Shown: positions 1 through 8,784 of the stretch, one piece after another | Layout of the letters: the number at the start of each line of letters is the position of its first letter | How positions within the stretch are numbered: position 1 is the stretch's first letter | DNA from: an uncultured Latescibacterota bacterium | Lineage (GTDB): Bacteria > Latescibacterota > UBA2968 > UBA8231 | Length of the DNA: 64,000 bases | NCBI GenBank assembly: GCA_958295495.1 | Contig: OY282352.1 | Coordinates: forward strand, 4,844,049-4,908,048 | Direction of reading: 5' to 3' | Position numbers and translations under genes: made by a program | Notes under the pieces: model-generated | The model's database searches: none | What the model saw: the letters and a program-made list of their open reading frames with translations, nothing else | Told to the model about the DNA's origin: nothing

Positions 1-1
1 T

Positions 2-634
2 TGTGTCGGGGTGAAGGGGTCGCGGGTCCAAGCCATCGTCCGAGAATTGAGCGGCGAGCGCATAGACATCGTTCCTTGGATCGACGAGCCGGATATATTC
101 ATAGGCCGGGCGCTAAGTCCAGCCACTGTGGTGCGCTGTATCACGGATTCGCGCCGCCGGCACGCCGTCGTGATCGTCGAAGAGGAGCAGCTATCGCTGG
201 CCATTGGCAAGGGCGGCCAAAATACAAAACTCGCCAGCCAACTCACGGGTTGGGGGCTCGATATCATCACCGACGAGCAATACCAAGAGCGCCGCGCCAA
301 GCAGGAGAAGTACCAGCAAGTATTCCGCCAGATAGATGGTATTAGCGAACTGATTGCCCTGAGTTTGACCACATCCGGTTTCGACTCCCTTACCTCGGTC
401 GCCGAGGCCGATTTGGAGCTATTGCAGACCGTGCCGGGCCTAGAGTTGGCCGAAACCGCCCACGGGATACAAGCGGCCGCGGCCGCGTATTTTGCCGAAC
501 ACGGCGAGGTTGATATCGAGGCATTGGTCGCTGCTGAGGCGGAAGAGGCGGTTGAGCAAGAGGGAGGGGAAGTGCTCGCCACGCCCGCTGCGGGCACGAG
601 TGGAGAAGATGAGGCAGACCAAAGGGCCGAGTAG
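2..634 (+). CDS. nusA: Transcription termination/antitermination factor NusA (5'-truncated by the window)
   Basis: Only the C-terminal 210 residues are present; the reading frame is already open at base 2. NusA binds RNA polymerase and nascent RNA and tunes pausing, termination and antitermination. Visible are the end of the first KH domain and the second KH domain with the diagnostic IGKGGQNTKLASQLTGW loop, followed by a helix-hairpin-helix type C-terminal repeat (GFDSLTSVAEADLELLQTVPGL) and an acidic, Glu/Ala-rich tail. It is the first visible gene of the nusA-infB operon, with infB starting 14 bases after its stop. Family assignment is secure; the N-terminal and S1 domains lie outside the window. 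Confidence 0.96.
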   Translation, partial: CVGVKGSRVQAIVRELSGERIDIVPWIDEPDIFIGRALSPATVVRCITDSRRRHAVVIVEEEQLSLAIGKGGQNTKLASQLTGWGLDIITDEQYQERRAKQEKYQQVFRQIDGISELIALSLTTSGFDSLTSVAEADLELLQTVPGLELAETAHGIQAAAAAYFAEHGEVDIEALVAAEAEEAVEQEGGEVLATPAAGTSGEDEADQRAE

Positions 635-648
635 CTGAGGGAGTAGTT

Positions 649-3000
649 TTGGAAAAGCGCCGGGTTTATCAAGTAGCCAAAGAACAGAAGCTATCTAGCG
701 ATGCGCTTATATCTATGCTCAAAGGCATGGATATGGAAGTTAAAAGCCATATGAGCGTAGTTACGCCTGAGATGCTGGAGGCCATCAATCGCAAGCTGGC
801 TGAAGAGAAAAAGAGCTCGCTAGAGGAAGTAAAGCGGCAAAAGGCCAAAGAGGATAGCCGCAAACAGGCCGATAGTCCCCGGCCCGAGCGCCGCGAAAAG
901 GGGCCGGGGACTCGCAAGAAGAGCACGAAGGAGCTAGCCGGGGAGCGCACCGCGCCATTGCCCGACAAAGCCGAGGGAGGTCGTCGTCGCGGCCGCCGCC
1001 GCAAAGGCCAAGAAGGCTTGGAAAGCGTCCGCGAGGAATTGGGCGAAAAACGGGAAGTAACCGCCCAAGCCAATCTGCCCGGGGCGCCTACAAAGCGCCG
1101 GCGAGGGAAGCGGCGCAAAGGGGTGCCAGACGCCAAGGCAGTCCAAGAAAGCGTGCGGCGGACCTTGAGTCAGCTCAACGAAGGCCGGGTGCGCCGCCGC
1201 TACGAGCGTGGCCCGCGCGAAGACGGTGCCGGGGAAGACGGCCAGCTCCGCCAGATCAAAGTAAGCGAGTTTATCACGCTCGGCGAATTTGCCGAACAAC
1301 TCGGCGTCAAGGTCAGCGAAGTAATCGCCCTGTGTCTGCAGATGGGTGCCATGGCGACCATCAATCAACGCCTCGATATGGACACCATGCAGACGCTGGC
1401 CGACGAGTTGGGCTGCGAAGTGGTCCCGCTGGAGACCGAAGAGGCCGAGTTGGATGAGATCGTCGAGGAGGAAGAAATCGGCGAACCCGAGCCGCGGCCG
1501 CCGGTCATCACCGTCATGGGCCACGTCGATCACGGCAAAACCTCGTTGCTCGACTACTTGCGCGAAAGCAAGGTGGCCGAAGGCGAGTCTGGAGGCATTA
1601 CCCAGCACATCGGGGCGTACGTGATCAGCGTGGAAGACGGTCGCGGCGTGACGTTCCTCGACACCCCGGGGCACGCGGCCTTTACGGCGATGCGGGCGCG
1701 TGGTTCGAGAGTAACCGACGTCGTGATTCTCGTCGTGGCGGCCGACGACAGCGTCATGCCGCAAACCATTGAAGCGATTGACCACGCCAAAGCCGCGCAG
1801 GTCCCCTTAGTCGTGGCGATTAACAAAATAGACTTACCTACGGCCGACCCAGACAAGATCAAGCGGGAGTTGGCCGAAAGGGGGGTCTTAGTCGAAGAGT
1901 GGGGTGGCCAGATTTCCTGCGGCGAAATCTCCGCCAAGACTGGACAGGGCATAGACCACTTGCTGGAAATTCTCCTCATCGTGGCCGAGTTGCTCGAGTT
2001 GCAGGCCAACCCCTATAAGAAAGCCCGCGGAACGATCGTCGAAGCCCACCTCGACAAGGGGCGGGGTCCCGTGGCCACAGTCTTGGTGCAAGAGGGGACG
2101 CTCCGCGTTGGCGAGCCTTTTATCACCGGAGTCCACAGCGGCCGGATCCGCGCCCTGCTCGACGAGCATGGCCAACGAGTCCAAGAAGCGAAACCCTCCG
2201 TGCCCGTCCAAGTGCTCGGGTTGCCTGGGGTCCCGCAAGCTGGGGATATTTTTGCCGTTGCCAATTCCGAGCGCGAGGCCAAGGACCTGAGCCAGCGGCG
2301 ACAGCTCATCAAGCGCGAGCAGGATCACCGCAAGCTGCACACGGTCACGCTCAGCGATTTACACGATCAGATCCAGCAGGGCCACATCCAAGAGTTGCGG
2401 GTGATAGTCAAAGGCGATGTCGATGGGTCGGTCGAGGCCATAGCCGAAGAGCTGGGCCGCATAACCCACGAAGAAGTGCGGGTCAACGTCATTCACAGCG
2501 CGGTGGGGGCCATCTCGGAATCGGATGTCCTGCTGGCGGCGGCCTCCAGTGCCATTTTGCTCGGCTTCCACGTAAGCACCCAACCCTCTGCCCGCGATCT
2601 CGCCGCCCAGGAGGGCGTGGAAATTCGCAACTACCGGATCATATACGAGGTCATCGAGGATGTGCGAGCCGCCTTGGCTGGCCTCTTGGCCCCGACGACC
2701 GAAGAACAGGTGGTCGGCCGGGCCGAAATCCGCCAAATTTTTACTTCGTCCCGCATGGGGACGATCGGCGGTTGCTTAGTGCAAAACGGGTCCATCGCCC
2801 GCAGCAATCAGGTGCGGATTTTGCGCGGTGGCCAAGTCGTCTTTACCGGGGAGCTTACCTCGTTGCGGCGATTCAAGGACGATGTGCGAGAGGTTTCCGA
2901 GGGGTTCGAGTGCGGCATGGGGTTTGCGGGGTTCAACGACATCGCCGAAGGCGACATCGTCGAGTCCCTAGTTGTGGTGGAGACCGAGCGGACGCTCTAG
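649..3000 (+). CDS. infB: Translation initiation factor IF-2
   Basis: GTPase that brings fMet-tRNA to the 30S subunit and promotes 50S joining. At 783 aa it has the expected layout: an N-terminal IF2_N helix, a long basic Lys/Arg-rich linker (about residues 50-200), a second IF2_N-like segment, then the G domain with G1 GHVDHGKT near residue 291, DTPGH, NKIDL and SAK motifs, followed by domains II-IV. The start is TTG at 649, chosen because a purine-rich site (gctgagggag, 634-643) sits just upstream and the N-terminus MEKRRVYQVAKE fits the family. Downstream genes ylxP and rbfA follow within 20 bases, so it is part of the ribosome-maturation operon. Confidence 0.98.
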   Translation: MEKRRVYQVAKEQKLSSDALISMLKGMDMEVKSHMSVVTPEMLEAINRKLAEEKKSSLEEVKRQKAKEDSRKQADSPRPERREKGPGTRKKSTKELAGERTAPLPDKAEGGRRRGRRRKGQEGLESVREELGEKREVTAQANLPGAPTKRRRGKRRKGVPDAKAVQESVRRTLSQLNEGRVRRRYERGPREDGAGEDGQLRQIKVSEFITLGEFAEQLGVKVSEVIALCLQMGAMATINQRLDMDTMQTLADELGCEVVPLETEEAELDEIVEEEEIGEPEPRPPVITVMGHVDHGKTSLLDYLRESKVAEGESGGITQHIGAYVISVEDGRGVTFLDTPGHAAFTAMRARGSRVTDVVILVVAADDSVMPQTIEAIDHAKAAQVPLVVAINKIDLPTADPDKIKRELAERGVLVEEWGGQISCGEISAKTGQGIDHLLEILLIVAELLELQANPYKKARGTIVEAHLDKGRGPVATVLVQEGTLRVGEPFITGVHSGRIRALLDEHGQRVQEAKPSVPVQVLGLPGVPQAGDIFAVANSEREAKDLSQRRQLIKREQDHRKLHTVTLSDLHDQIQQGHIQELRVIVKGDVDGSVEAIAEELGRITHEEVRVNVIHSAVGAISESDVLLAAASSAILLGFHVSTQPSARDLAAQEGVEIRNYRIIYEVIEDVRAALAGLLAPTTEEQVVGRAEIRQIFTSSRMGTIGGCLVQNGSIARSNQVRILRGGQVVFTGELTSLRRFKDDVREVSEGFECGMGFAGFNDIAEGDIVESLVVVETERTL

Positions 3001-3016
3001 GGGCGGTTGACCTGTT

Positions 3017-3298
3017 TTGATCGTTATGAGCTGTGCGGTGCAAATCTATATCGGCGATAGCCATTCACTCAAAGACAAGCGGCAAGTCCTCAACAGTCTC
3101 AAGGCGCGCATCCGCAACCGCTTTAATGCGGCTGTGGCCGAAGTAGATGACCACGCGCTTTGGCAGCGGGCGGTGCTGGGGGTTGCCGTAGTGAGTTCGG
3201 CCGTTGAACACTGCGACGAGATGCTGACCAAAATCGTCAATTTCGTCGAAGGCGATCCCCGGGTGCATATCCTCGACTACCAAATGGAAGTACACTGA
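3017..3298 (+). CDS. ylxP: YlxP/DUF503 family protein
   Basis: A 93-aa protein with the family signature of an N-terminal beta strand followed by HSLKDKRQVLNSLKARIRNRF. YlxP proteins are commonly encoded between infB and rbfA, as here, and have been linked to ribosome maturation; the biochemical role is not firmly settled. The start is given as TTG at 3017 (MIVMSCAVQIYIG), because the family usually begins MIVG; an in-frame ATG at 3026 is the alternative. rbfA begins 7 bases after the stop. Confidence 0.88.
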   Translation: MIVMSCAVQIYIGDSHSLKDKRQVLNSLKARIRNRFNAAVAEVDDHALWQRAVLGVAVVSSAVEHCDEMLTKIVNFVEGDPRVHILDYQMEVH

Positions 3299-3304
3299 GC
3301 ACTG

Positions 3305-3658
3305 GTGGCCTCCCCACAACGAATTAGCCGAGTGCGCGGGCAGTTGCTGCGCGAGCTGACCGACATCGTAGGGCGGATGAAGGATCCGAGGTTGCAGTTG
3401 GTCCAAATCGTTGATGTGGAACTCTCCGCCGACATGAGCTATGCCACGATCTTTGTCAGTACGCTCGGCAACGCAGACGACAAAGAGCAGGCACTCCAAG
3501 GAATGCACCGAGGGTTGGGTTTTATGCGCCGAGAAATCGCCCAGCGCATGCGCTTGCGCTATGCACCCCAGTTGCGGGCTGCATACGACGACACCACCGA
3601 GCGCGCTGCGCGCGTCACGGCCCTGATCGATAGCCTCGGTGGAGCGCAGCATGGCTGA
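3305..3658 (+). CDS. rbfA: 30S ribosome-binding factor RbfA
   Basis: Small KH-fold protein (117 aa) that matures the 30S subunit and the 16S rRNA 5' end. The sequence shows the family pattern: an N-terminal basic helix (RISRVRGQLLRELTDIV), KDPRLQLVQIVDVELSADMSYA, and LRLRYAPQLRAAYDDTTERAARV. The start is GTG at 3305. The last codons overlap the truB start by 8 bases, consistent with translational coupling. Confidence 0.95.
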   Translation: MASPQRISRVRGQLLRELTDIVGRMKDPRLQLVQIVDVELSADMSYATIFVSTLGNADDKEQALQGMHRGLGFMRREIAQRMRLRYAPQLRAAYDDTTERAARVTALIDSLGGAQHG

Positions 3659-4547
3659 TCCGGCCTTGACCGGGGTTTTGGTCATTGACAAAGCCAAAGG
3701 CCCCACTTCCCACGACGTAATCGCCTCGCTCAGACGCCTATTGCAGTTGCGGCGCATTGGGCACTGCGGTACGCTCGACCCCTTGGCCAGCGGCGTCTTG
3801 GTCGTTTGCTTGGGTCGCTATACCCGGCTCAATCGGTGGCTCAGCGGCGCAGACAAGGAATACGAGGCCGAGATTTGTCTGGGGGCTGTAAGTGCTACGG
3901 GCGATGCTGAGGGCCCGATCCGCCACCAAGCGGACTGCGCGCCTCCCACCGACCAAGGCGTGACCCAAGCCCTGCGCGATTTTACGGGTGCTATAGACCA
4001 AGTGCCGCCGGCCCATTCAGCCGTAAAGGTGGCCGGGGTGCGCTCGTACAAAAAGGCGCGCCGCGGGGACGAGGTCGTCCTCAAGTCCCGCCGGGTTCAC
4101 ATCCACGCCTTGGAATTACTCAGCTACGATTTCCCCAGACTAGGCGTGAGAATCCATTGCTCGGCGGGAACGTACATCCGCTCGTTGGCTGCCGATCTGG
4201 GGCGCGCCTTGGGGACCGGCGCCTACTTGGCTGAATTGCGCCGACTGCGTGCCGGTGGTCTCGGCTTGGAAAAAGCCCTGACGTTGGAGCAGGTAGCAAG
4301 CCTTAGTAGAGCGGGCCAAATTGAAAAAGCCCTCGTCCATCCGCGCTTGGCCCTGAGTGAGCTAGCCGCCGTCGAGCTGAACGAGGTCAAGCTGGTCGAT
4401 TTCGCCCATGGGAAGGCGATCGAGCATCCGGTTGGCGTAGGGCCTCGCGAAGTTTGCGCGGTTTTTGACGCCGCGGAAACCTTGTTTGGCCTCGCGCGGT
4501 GGGAGAAGGGGGCGTTGCGACCCCTTTGCGTTTTGCGCCAACCTTAG
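3651..4547 (+). CDS. truB: tRNA pseudouridine(55) synthase TruB
   Basis: Converts U55 in the T-loop of tRNAs to pseudouridine. The catalytic aspartate lies in GHCGTLDPLASGVL (Asp43 counting from the ATG at 3651); downstream VPPAHSAVKVAGVRSYKKAR and the Arg/Tyr motif of the active site (GTYIRSLAADLGRALG) are present. Length 298 aa is typical and includes a short C-terminal PUA-like part. A GTG 12 bases upstream (3639) is open, but the ATG overlapping the rbfA stop is preferred. The stop is immediately followed by the next ATG at 4548. Confidence 0.96.
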   Translation: MADPALTGVLVIDKAKGPTSHDVIASLRRLLQLRRIGHCGTLDPLASGVLVVCLGRYTRLNRWLSGADKEYEAEICLGAVSATGDAEGPIRHQADCAPPTDQGVTQALRDFTGAIDQVPPAHSAVKVAGVRSYKKARRGDEVVLKSRRVHIHALELLSYDFPRLGVRIHCSAGTYIRSLAADLGRALGTGAYLAELRRLRAGGLGLEKALTLEQVASLSRAGQIEKALVHPRLALSELAAVELNEVKLVDFAHGKAIEHPVGVGPREVCAVFDAAETLFGLARWEKGALRPLCVLRQP

Positions 4548-4967
4548 ATGGAGTGGGCTGGCGTTCATTTTTCCGGTCGCGTCACGAGGGGCCAAGGACG
4601 CGGTAGAACACTGGGATTTCCCACTGCGAATTTGCTGCCCCAAGGCGATGAACCCTTGCCGCAGGGGGTCTTTGCCGCCGAGGTGCAATACCCTAAAAGT
4701 CGGGTTTTGCCGGCCGTGGCCCACATCGGCCCCCGGCCCACATTCGCCGAAGCAGCCCTAGTCGTCGAGTTGCACCTACTCGATTTTGCTGGCGACCTCT
4801 ACGGACAAACCCTACAGGTCGTCCTCGTAAAAAAGCTGCGCGACCAACGCGCATTTGCCTGTCCAGACGAGCTGGTAGCGCAAATCCGCAGAGATATTCA
4901 CCAAGCACGTGTGCTTTTCGCCTCCAGTGCTAAAGGCGGAAAGTGTGGCGCGAAATACGGAGGTTGA
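4548..4967 (+). CDS. Stand-alone riboflavin kinase domain
   Basis: Predicted to phosphorylate riboflavin to FMN. The whole 139-aa protein corresponds to the C-terminal kinase half of bacterial RibF: GRGRTLGFPTANLLPQ, GVFAAEV, VAHIGPRPTF, LHLLDFAGDLYGQ and the closing helix AQIRRDIHQAR. The N-terminal FMN adenylyltransferase half found in most bacterial RibF proteins (about 310 aa) is absent, and nothing in the single-base gap before it could encode that half, because truB ends at 4547. It occupies the usual ribF slot between truB and rpsO. Either it is monofunctional and FAD synthesis is elsewhere, or the other half was lost. Confidence 0.85.
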   Translation: MEWAGVHFSGRVTRGQGRGRTLGFPTANLLPQGDEPLPQGVFAAEVQYPKSRVLPAVAHIGPRPTFAEAALVVELHLLDFAGDLYGQTLQVVLVKKLRDQRAFACPDELVAQIRRDIHQARVLFASSAKGGKCGAKYGG

Positions 4968-4969
4968 AG

Positions 4970-5236
4970 GTGTCCATAACAACTGAGCGCAAGAAAGAAC
5001 TGATCGAAAAATTCGGCCAAGAGGGGGGGGCTGGGTCCGCTCCGGTGCAGATTGCCATTTTCACTGAGCGCATCCAAAACCTGACTGAACACCTCAAAGA
5101 CCAGCAAAAGGACTTTGCCACGCGGCGGGGGCTACTCATACTCATAGGCAAAAGGAGGCGATTGCAAAGCTACTACCAAAAGAAAAACCCGCAGGCGTAC
5201 GCGGCGTTGATCCGCGAGCTTGGATTGCGCCGTTAG
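4970..5236 (+). CDS. rpsO: 30S ribosomal protein S15
   Basis: Binds the central domain of 16S rRNA early in 30S assembly. At 88 aa it is the standard length, with SITTERKKELIEKFG at the N-terminus, QIAIFTERIQNLTEHLK, and RRGLLILIGKRRRLQSYY. A longer open frame starts at 4943, but the GTG at 4970 is the real start: it has a good ribosome-binding site (ggaggttga, 4959-4967) and gives the family N-terminus. It is followed by pnp, the usual partner in S15/PNPase operons. Confidence 0.97.
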   Translation: MSITTERKKELIEKFGQEGGAGSAPVQIAIFTERIQNLTEHLKDQQKDFATRRGLLILIGKRRRLQSYYQKKNPQAYAALIRELGLRR

Positions 5237-5325
5237 CGCGCACGGAGCTACTCACCGCGGTGCCCGTTGGCGCGGGTGCCACACAGATTTCAAAACCCCA
5301 AAGGAAAGAGCAAAAGATATATCTA

Positions 5326-7395
5326 ATGACTAAACTCGAACGCGAAATAGGCGGGCGGAATCTGTCGCTCGAAACGGGCAGAATCGCCAAGCAAGCCAAC
5401 GGGGCCGTGTGGGTGCAGTACGGGGAGACCGTAGTGCTCGTCACGGCCTGCCGGACCAACACCCCGGAAGACCGAGGCTTTTTGCCCCTGATCGTAGATT
5501 ACCGGGAAAAGGCCTACGCTGGCGGCAAGATACCGGGCAACATCTTCAAGCGCGAAGGACGCCCTTCCGAAAAGGAGACCCTGAGTGCCCGGTTAATAGA
5601 TCACCCCATTCGGCCGATGTTTCCCAAGAAGTTCCCCTATGAGATCCAAGTCTATGTCTCGGTGCTTTCGTACGACGGAGAAAACGACGCCGATGTCTTG
5701 GGTTTAATCGGGGCCTCAGCGGCCCTGAGCATCTCCGACATTCCCTTTGCTGGCCCCATGGGAGCCGTGCGGGTCGGGCGGCTCAACGGCGAGTTCGTCG
5801 CCAATCCGACCCCTGCCGAGCTAGATGATTCCGATCTCGAAATCATGGTCTGCGGCACGGCCGATTCCATCGTCAGCGTCGAAGGAGGTGCCCACGAAAT
5901 TGCCGAGCAAGATCTAGTGGATGCGTTGGCCTTTGGCCACGAGTGCATCGCCGAGCTAGTCGAGCTACAGGAGCAACTCGGTGCTGAAGTCGGCAAGGAG
6001 AAAATTGCCATCGAGACTGAGGAAGCCGATCCCGAACTGGTCCATGCCGTTGCCGAGTTGGCGCAAGAGCGGATAGCAGAGGCCAACAGAAGCCCGCGCA
6101 AGGAAGAGCGGCAGGAGCGCATCGACGCGATTAATGCCGATGTCTTGGAGAGCTTGGCCGAGCGCTTCCCAGACTCGGCCAAGATCATCAAGGCCGAGCT
6201 GGAGGGGCTGCTCAAGGCCGACATGCGCGCCATGATTCTCAAGGAGAAGCGGCGCATTGACGGCCGTGCGCTCGACGCGGTGCGCGACGTCACCTGCGAG
6301 CGCACCGTGCTGCCGCGAACTCACGGCTCGGCGCTGTTTACCCGAGGGCAGACGCAAGCGCTCTGCGTGGCGACGCTGGGCACCAAGCTCGACGAGCGCA
6401 TGGCCGACGACCTGCAGGGCAAGCGGTTTAAGTCCTATTACTTAGATTACAACTTCCCCCCGTATTCGGTCGGAGAAGTGCGCTTTGAGCGCGGTCCGGG
6501 ACGGCGGGATATCGGCCATGGCCATCTGGCCGAGCGCGCCCTAGAGCCGGTCATTCCATCGGTCGAATCCTTTCCCTACACGATTCGCTTGGTGTCCGAT
6601 ATTACCGAGTCGAGCAGCTCCAGTTCTATGGCCACAGTGTGTGGTTGCTCCCTCGCCTTGATGGACGCTGGAATTCCCGTCAAAACCGCGGTGTGCGGCA
6701 CGGGCGTGGGCTTGGTCAAGGAAGGGGACGAATACGAGCTGCTGACCGACATCCGCGACGCCGAAGATTTTCTCGGCGACATGGATCTCAAAGTTGCCGG
6801 CACCAAGGACGGGATTACCGCGATCCAGATGGACATCAAGATCCAGGGCTTGCAGCTAGACATTTTTAAGGAGGCCCTCGACCGCGCCAAGGAGGGTCGT
6901 GATCAGGTCTTGGCCATTATGGACGCATGCCTGAACGAGGCGCGGCCCGAGCTTTCGCGCTGGGCACCGCGCATTGAGTTTGTCAAGATCGACCAGAGCA
7001 AAATCGGCGCGGTCATCGGCCCGGGTGGCAAAACCATCCGCGAGATCGAAAAGACCGGTGCCACGGTCAATGTCGATGAAGATGGCACGATTACCATTGC
7101 CTCGGTTGAAGCCGGCCCAGCCGAAGAGGCGCGGCGCATGATTGAGGGGATCACGGCCGACGCCGAGGTTGGCAAGGAGTACGACGGGGTGGTCAAGCGG
7201 GTCATGCCCTTTGGAGCCTTCGTCGAGATCCTGCCCGGCAAGGAGGGCCTGTTGCACATCTCTGAGTTGGCACATCGGCGCGTGGACAAGGTCGAGGACG
7301 TCGTTGGACAAGGGGACAGGATCGCCGTCAAAGTCCTCGAAATCGACACCGGCGGCAAGATGCGGCTCAGTCACAAGGCCCTGCTAAAGAAGTAG
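5326..7395 (+). CDS. pnp: Polyribonucleotide nucleotidyltransferase (PNPase)
   Basis: Phosphorolytic 3'-5' exoribonuclease of mRNA turnover. About 689 aa, with two RNase PH-like cores separated by an alpha-helical linker, then KH (KIGAVIGPGGKTIREIEK near residue 560) and S1 (YDGVVKRVMPFGAFVEILPG, then KEGLLHISEL) RNA-binding domains. The catalytic core residues around RGPGRRDIGHGHLAERAL and TESSSSSSMATVCG are intact. The frame is open from 5260, but ATG 5326 (MTKLEREIGGRNLSLETGR) matches the family start; a purine-rich site lies rather far upstream (5298-5309). A terminator follows the stop. Confidence 0.97.
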   Translation: MTKLEREIGGRNLSLETGRIAKQANGAVWVQYGETVVLVTACRTNTPEDRGFLPLIVDYREKAYAGGKIPGNIFKREGRPSEKETLSARLIDHPIRPMFPKKFPYEIQVYVSVLSYDGENDADVLGLIGASAALSISDIPFAGPMGAVRVGRLNGEFVANPTPAELDDSDLEIMVCGTADSIVSVEGGAHEIAEQDLVDALAFGHECIAELVELQEQLGAEVGKEKIAIETEEADPELVHAVAELAQERIAEANRSPRKEERQERIDAINADVLESLAERFPDSAKIIKAELEGLLKADMRAMILKEKRRIDGRALDAVRDVTCERTVLPRTHGSALFTRGQTQALCVATLGTKLDERMADDLQGKRFKSYYLDYNFPPYSVGEVRFERGPGRRDIGHGHLAERALEPVIPSVESFPYTIRLVSDITESSSSSSMATVCGCSLALMDAGIPVKTAVCGTGVGLVKEGDEYELLTDIRDAEDFLGDMDLKVAGTKDGITAIQMDIKIQGLQLDIFKEALDRAKEGRDQVLAIMDACLNEARPELSRWAPRIEFVKIDQSKIGAVIGPGGKTIREIEKTGATVNVDEDGTITIASVEAGPAEEARRMIEGITADAEVGKEYDGVVKRVMPFGAFVEILPGKEGLLHISELAHRRVDKVEDVVGQGDRIAVKVLEIDTGGKMRLSHKALLKK

Positions 7396-7425
7396 GTGCC
7401 GGTCTTGAGCCACAGGATGAGAAGG

Positions 7426-7459
7426 CTATCGAGTCTATCTCGATAGTCTTTTCTTATTT
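7426..7459 (+). terminator. Rho-independent terminator after pnp
   Basis: Perfect 8-bp stem CTATCGAG / CTCGATAG (7426-7433 and 7439-7446) with a 5-base loop, followed directly by TCTTTTCTTATTT. It lies between the pnp stop (7395) and the asnS start (7473) and probably closes the nusA-pnp operon. Confidence 0.85.
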
Positions 7460-7472
7460 ATGAGATAAGAAA

Positions 7473-8765
7473 ATGGAGTCGATTCAGGTGGCTGCTATCG
7501 GCCGCTATGAGGGCCGAGAAGTAGAGTTGCGCGGTTGGTTGTACAACAAGCGCTCGAGCGGCAAGCTGCATTTTCTGCAACTGCGCGACGGCAGCGGCGT
7601 GGTGCAATGCGTCGTTTTTAAGGGGGATGTCGAGGCCGAGTTATTTGAACAGTGCAGTCACTTGCCCCAAGAATCTTCGCTCGTAATCCACGGCCAAGTG
7701 CGGCGGGAAAAACGCGCACCCATCGGCTATGAAGTAGGAGTCTCCTACCTCGAAGTCGTGCAAGAGGCCGAGCCATATCCCATTACCCCCAAGGAACACG
7801 GGGTGTCCTTTCTCCTCGACCACCGCCACTTGTGGCTGCGGTCTAGGCGGCCTGGGGCGATTCTCAAGATCCGTAGCGAAATCTGCAAGGCCTGCCGCGA
7901 CTTCATGGAAGCGCACAGCTTTGTTCTGGTGGATGCGCCGATTTTTACGCCCGCGGCCTGTGAAGGCACCTCGACCCTGTTCGAGACCGCCTATTTCGAC
8001 GACACGGCTTATTTGACTCAGAGCGGTCAGCTCTATATGGAAGCGGCCGCCATGGCCTTGGGCAAGGTCTATTGTTTTGGGCCGACGTTCCGCGCTGAAA
8101 AGTCCAAGACCCGTCGGCACCTGACCGAGTTCTGGATGATCGAGCCGGAGATGGCGTATTGCGATCTAGAGGGTGCCATGGCCTTGGCCGAGGACATGGT
8201 CCTATATGTACTCGACCGCGTGCTCGACCGCCGCCGCGAAGAGCTAAAGTTCCTCGACCGGGATACCGCCAAGCTGGAACGAGTCAGTCGGCCCTTTCCG
8301 CGCATAAGCTACGATGCAGCCGTTGATCGCTTGAAAGCCCTCGGTAGCCACATCGCGTGGGGGAGCGATCTGGGTGGAGACGACGAAACCGTCCTCGCCT
8401 CCGAGTACGAGTCGCCGGTTTTCGTCCACCGCTATCCCAGCGCGGTCAAAGCGTTCTATATGAAGGAAGATGCCCAAGATCGCCGCTTGGCCCTGTGCAT
8501 GGACCTGTTGGCACCCGAGGGGTACGGGGAGATCATTGGGGGTGGGCAACGCGAAGACGATCTCGCCGTCTTGCAGCACAAAATTGCCACGCATCACTTG
8601 CCCCAAAAGCCCTTTCGCTGGTATCTCGACTTGCGGCGCTACGGATCGGTTGAGCACGCCGGTTTTGGCATGGGAATTGAGCGGGTGGTCGCTTGGTTGT
8701 GCGGCGTCAAGCACGTGCGCGAGACCATTCCATTTCCGCGCATGATGCAGCGTCTCTATCCATAA
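7473..8765 (+). CDS. asnS: Asparaginyl-tRNA synthetase
   Basis: Class II synthetase charging tRNA-Asn with asparagine. The 430-aa protein has an N-terminal OB-fold anticodon-binding domain (VELRGWLYNKRSSGKLHFLQ) and a catalytic core with the class II motif 2 region FGPTFRAEKSKTRRHLTEFW and motif 3 GFGMGIERVVAWL. The stretch TEFWMIEPEMAY is characteristic of AsnRS rather than AspRS. The ATG at 7473 lies 13 bases after the T-tail of the pnp terminator, so it probably has its own promoter. Its presence implies direct Asn-tRNA charging. leuS follows after 19 bases. Confidence 0.95.
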   Translation: MESIQVAAIGRYEGREVELRGWLYNKRSSGKLHFLQLRDGSGVVQCVVFKGDVEAELFEQCSHLPQESSLVIHGQVRREKRAPIGYEVGVSYLEVVQEAEPYPITPKEHGVSFLLDHRHLWLRSRRPGAILKIRSEICKACRDFMEAHSFVLVDAPIFTPAACEGTSTLFETAYFDDTAYLTQSGQLYMEAAAMALGKVYCFGPTFRAEKSKTRRHLTEFWMIEPEMAYCDLEGAMALAEDMVLYVLDRVLDRRREELKFLDRDTAKLERVSRPFPRISYDAAVDRLKALGSHIAWGSDLGGDDETVLASEYESPVFVHRYPSAVKAFYMKEDAQDRRLALCMDLLAPEGYGEIIGGGQREDDLAVLQHKIATHHLPQKPFRWYLDLRRYGSVEHAGFGMGIERVVAWLCGVKHVRETIPFPRMMQRLYP

Positions 8766-8784
8766 ATGTCTTATAAGGATTATT

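Noticed and set aside
934..1785. A 283-codon minus-strand frame inside infB
   Set aside because: Overlaps the conserved IF-2 coding frame and shows no recognisable domain or ribosome-binding site.
5237..5325. A possible attenuator hairpin between rpsO and pnp
   Set aside because: Only a 5-bp CCGCG/CGCGG pairing could be found, with no T-run.
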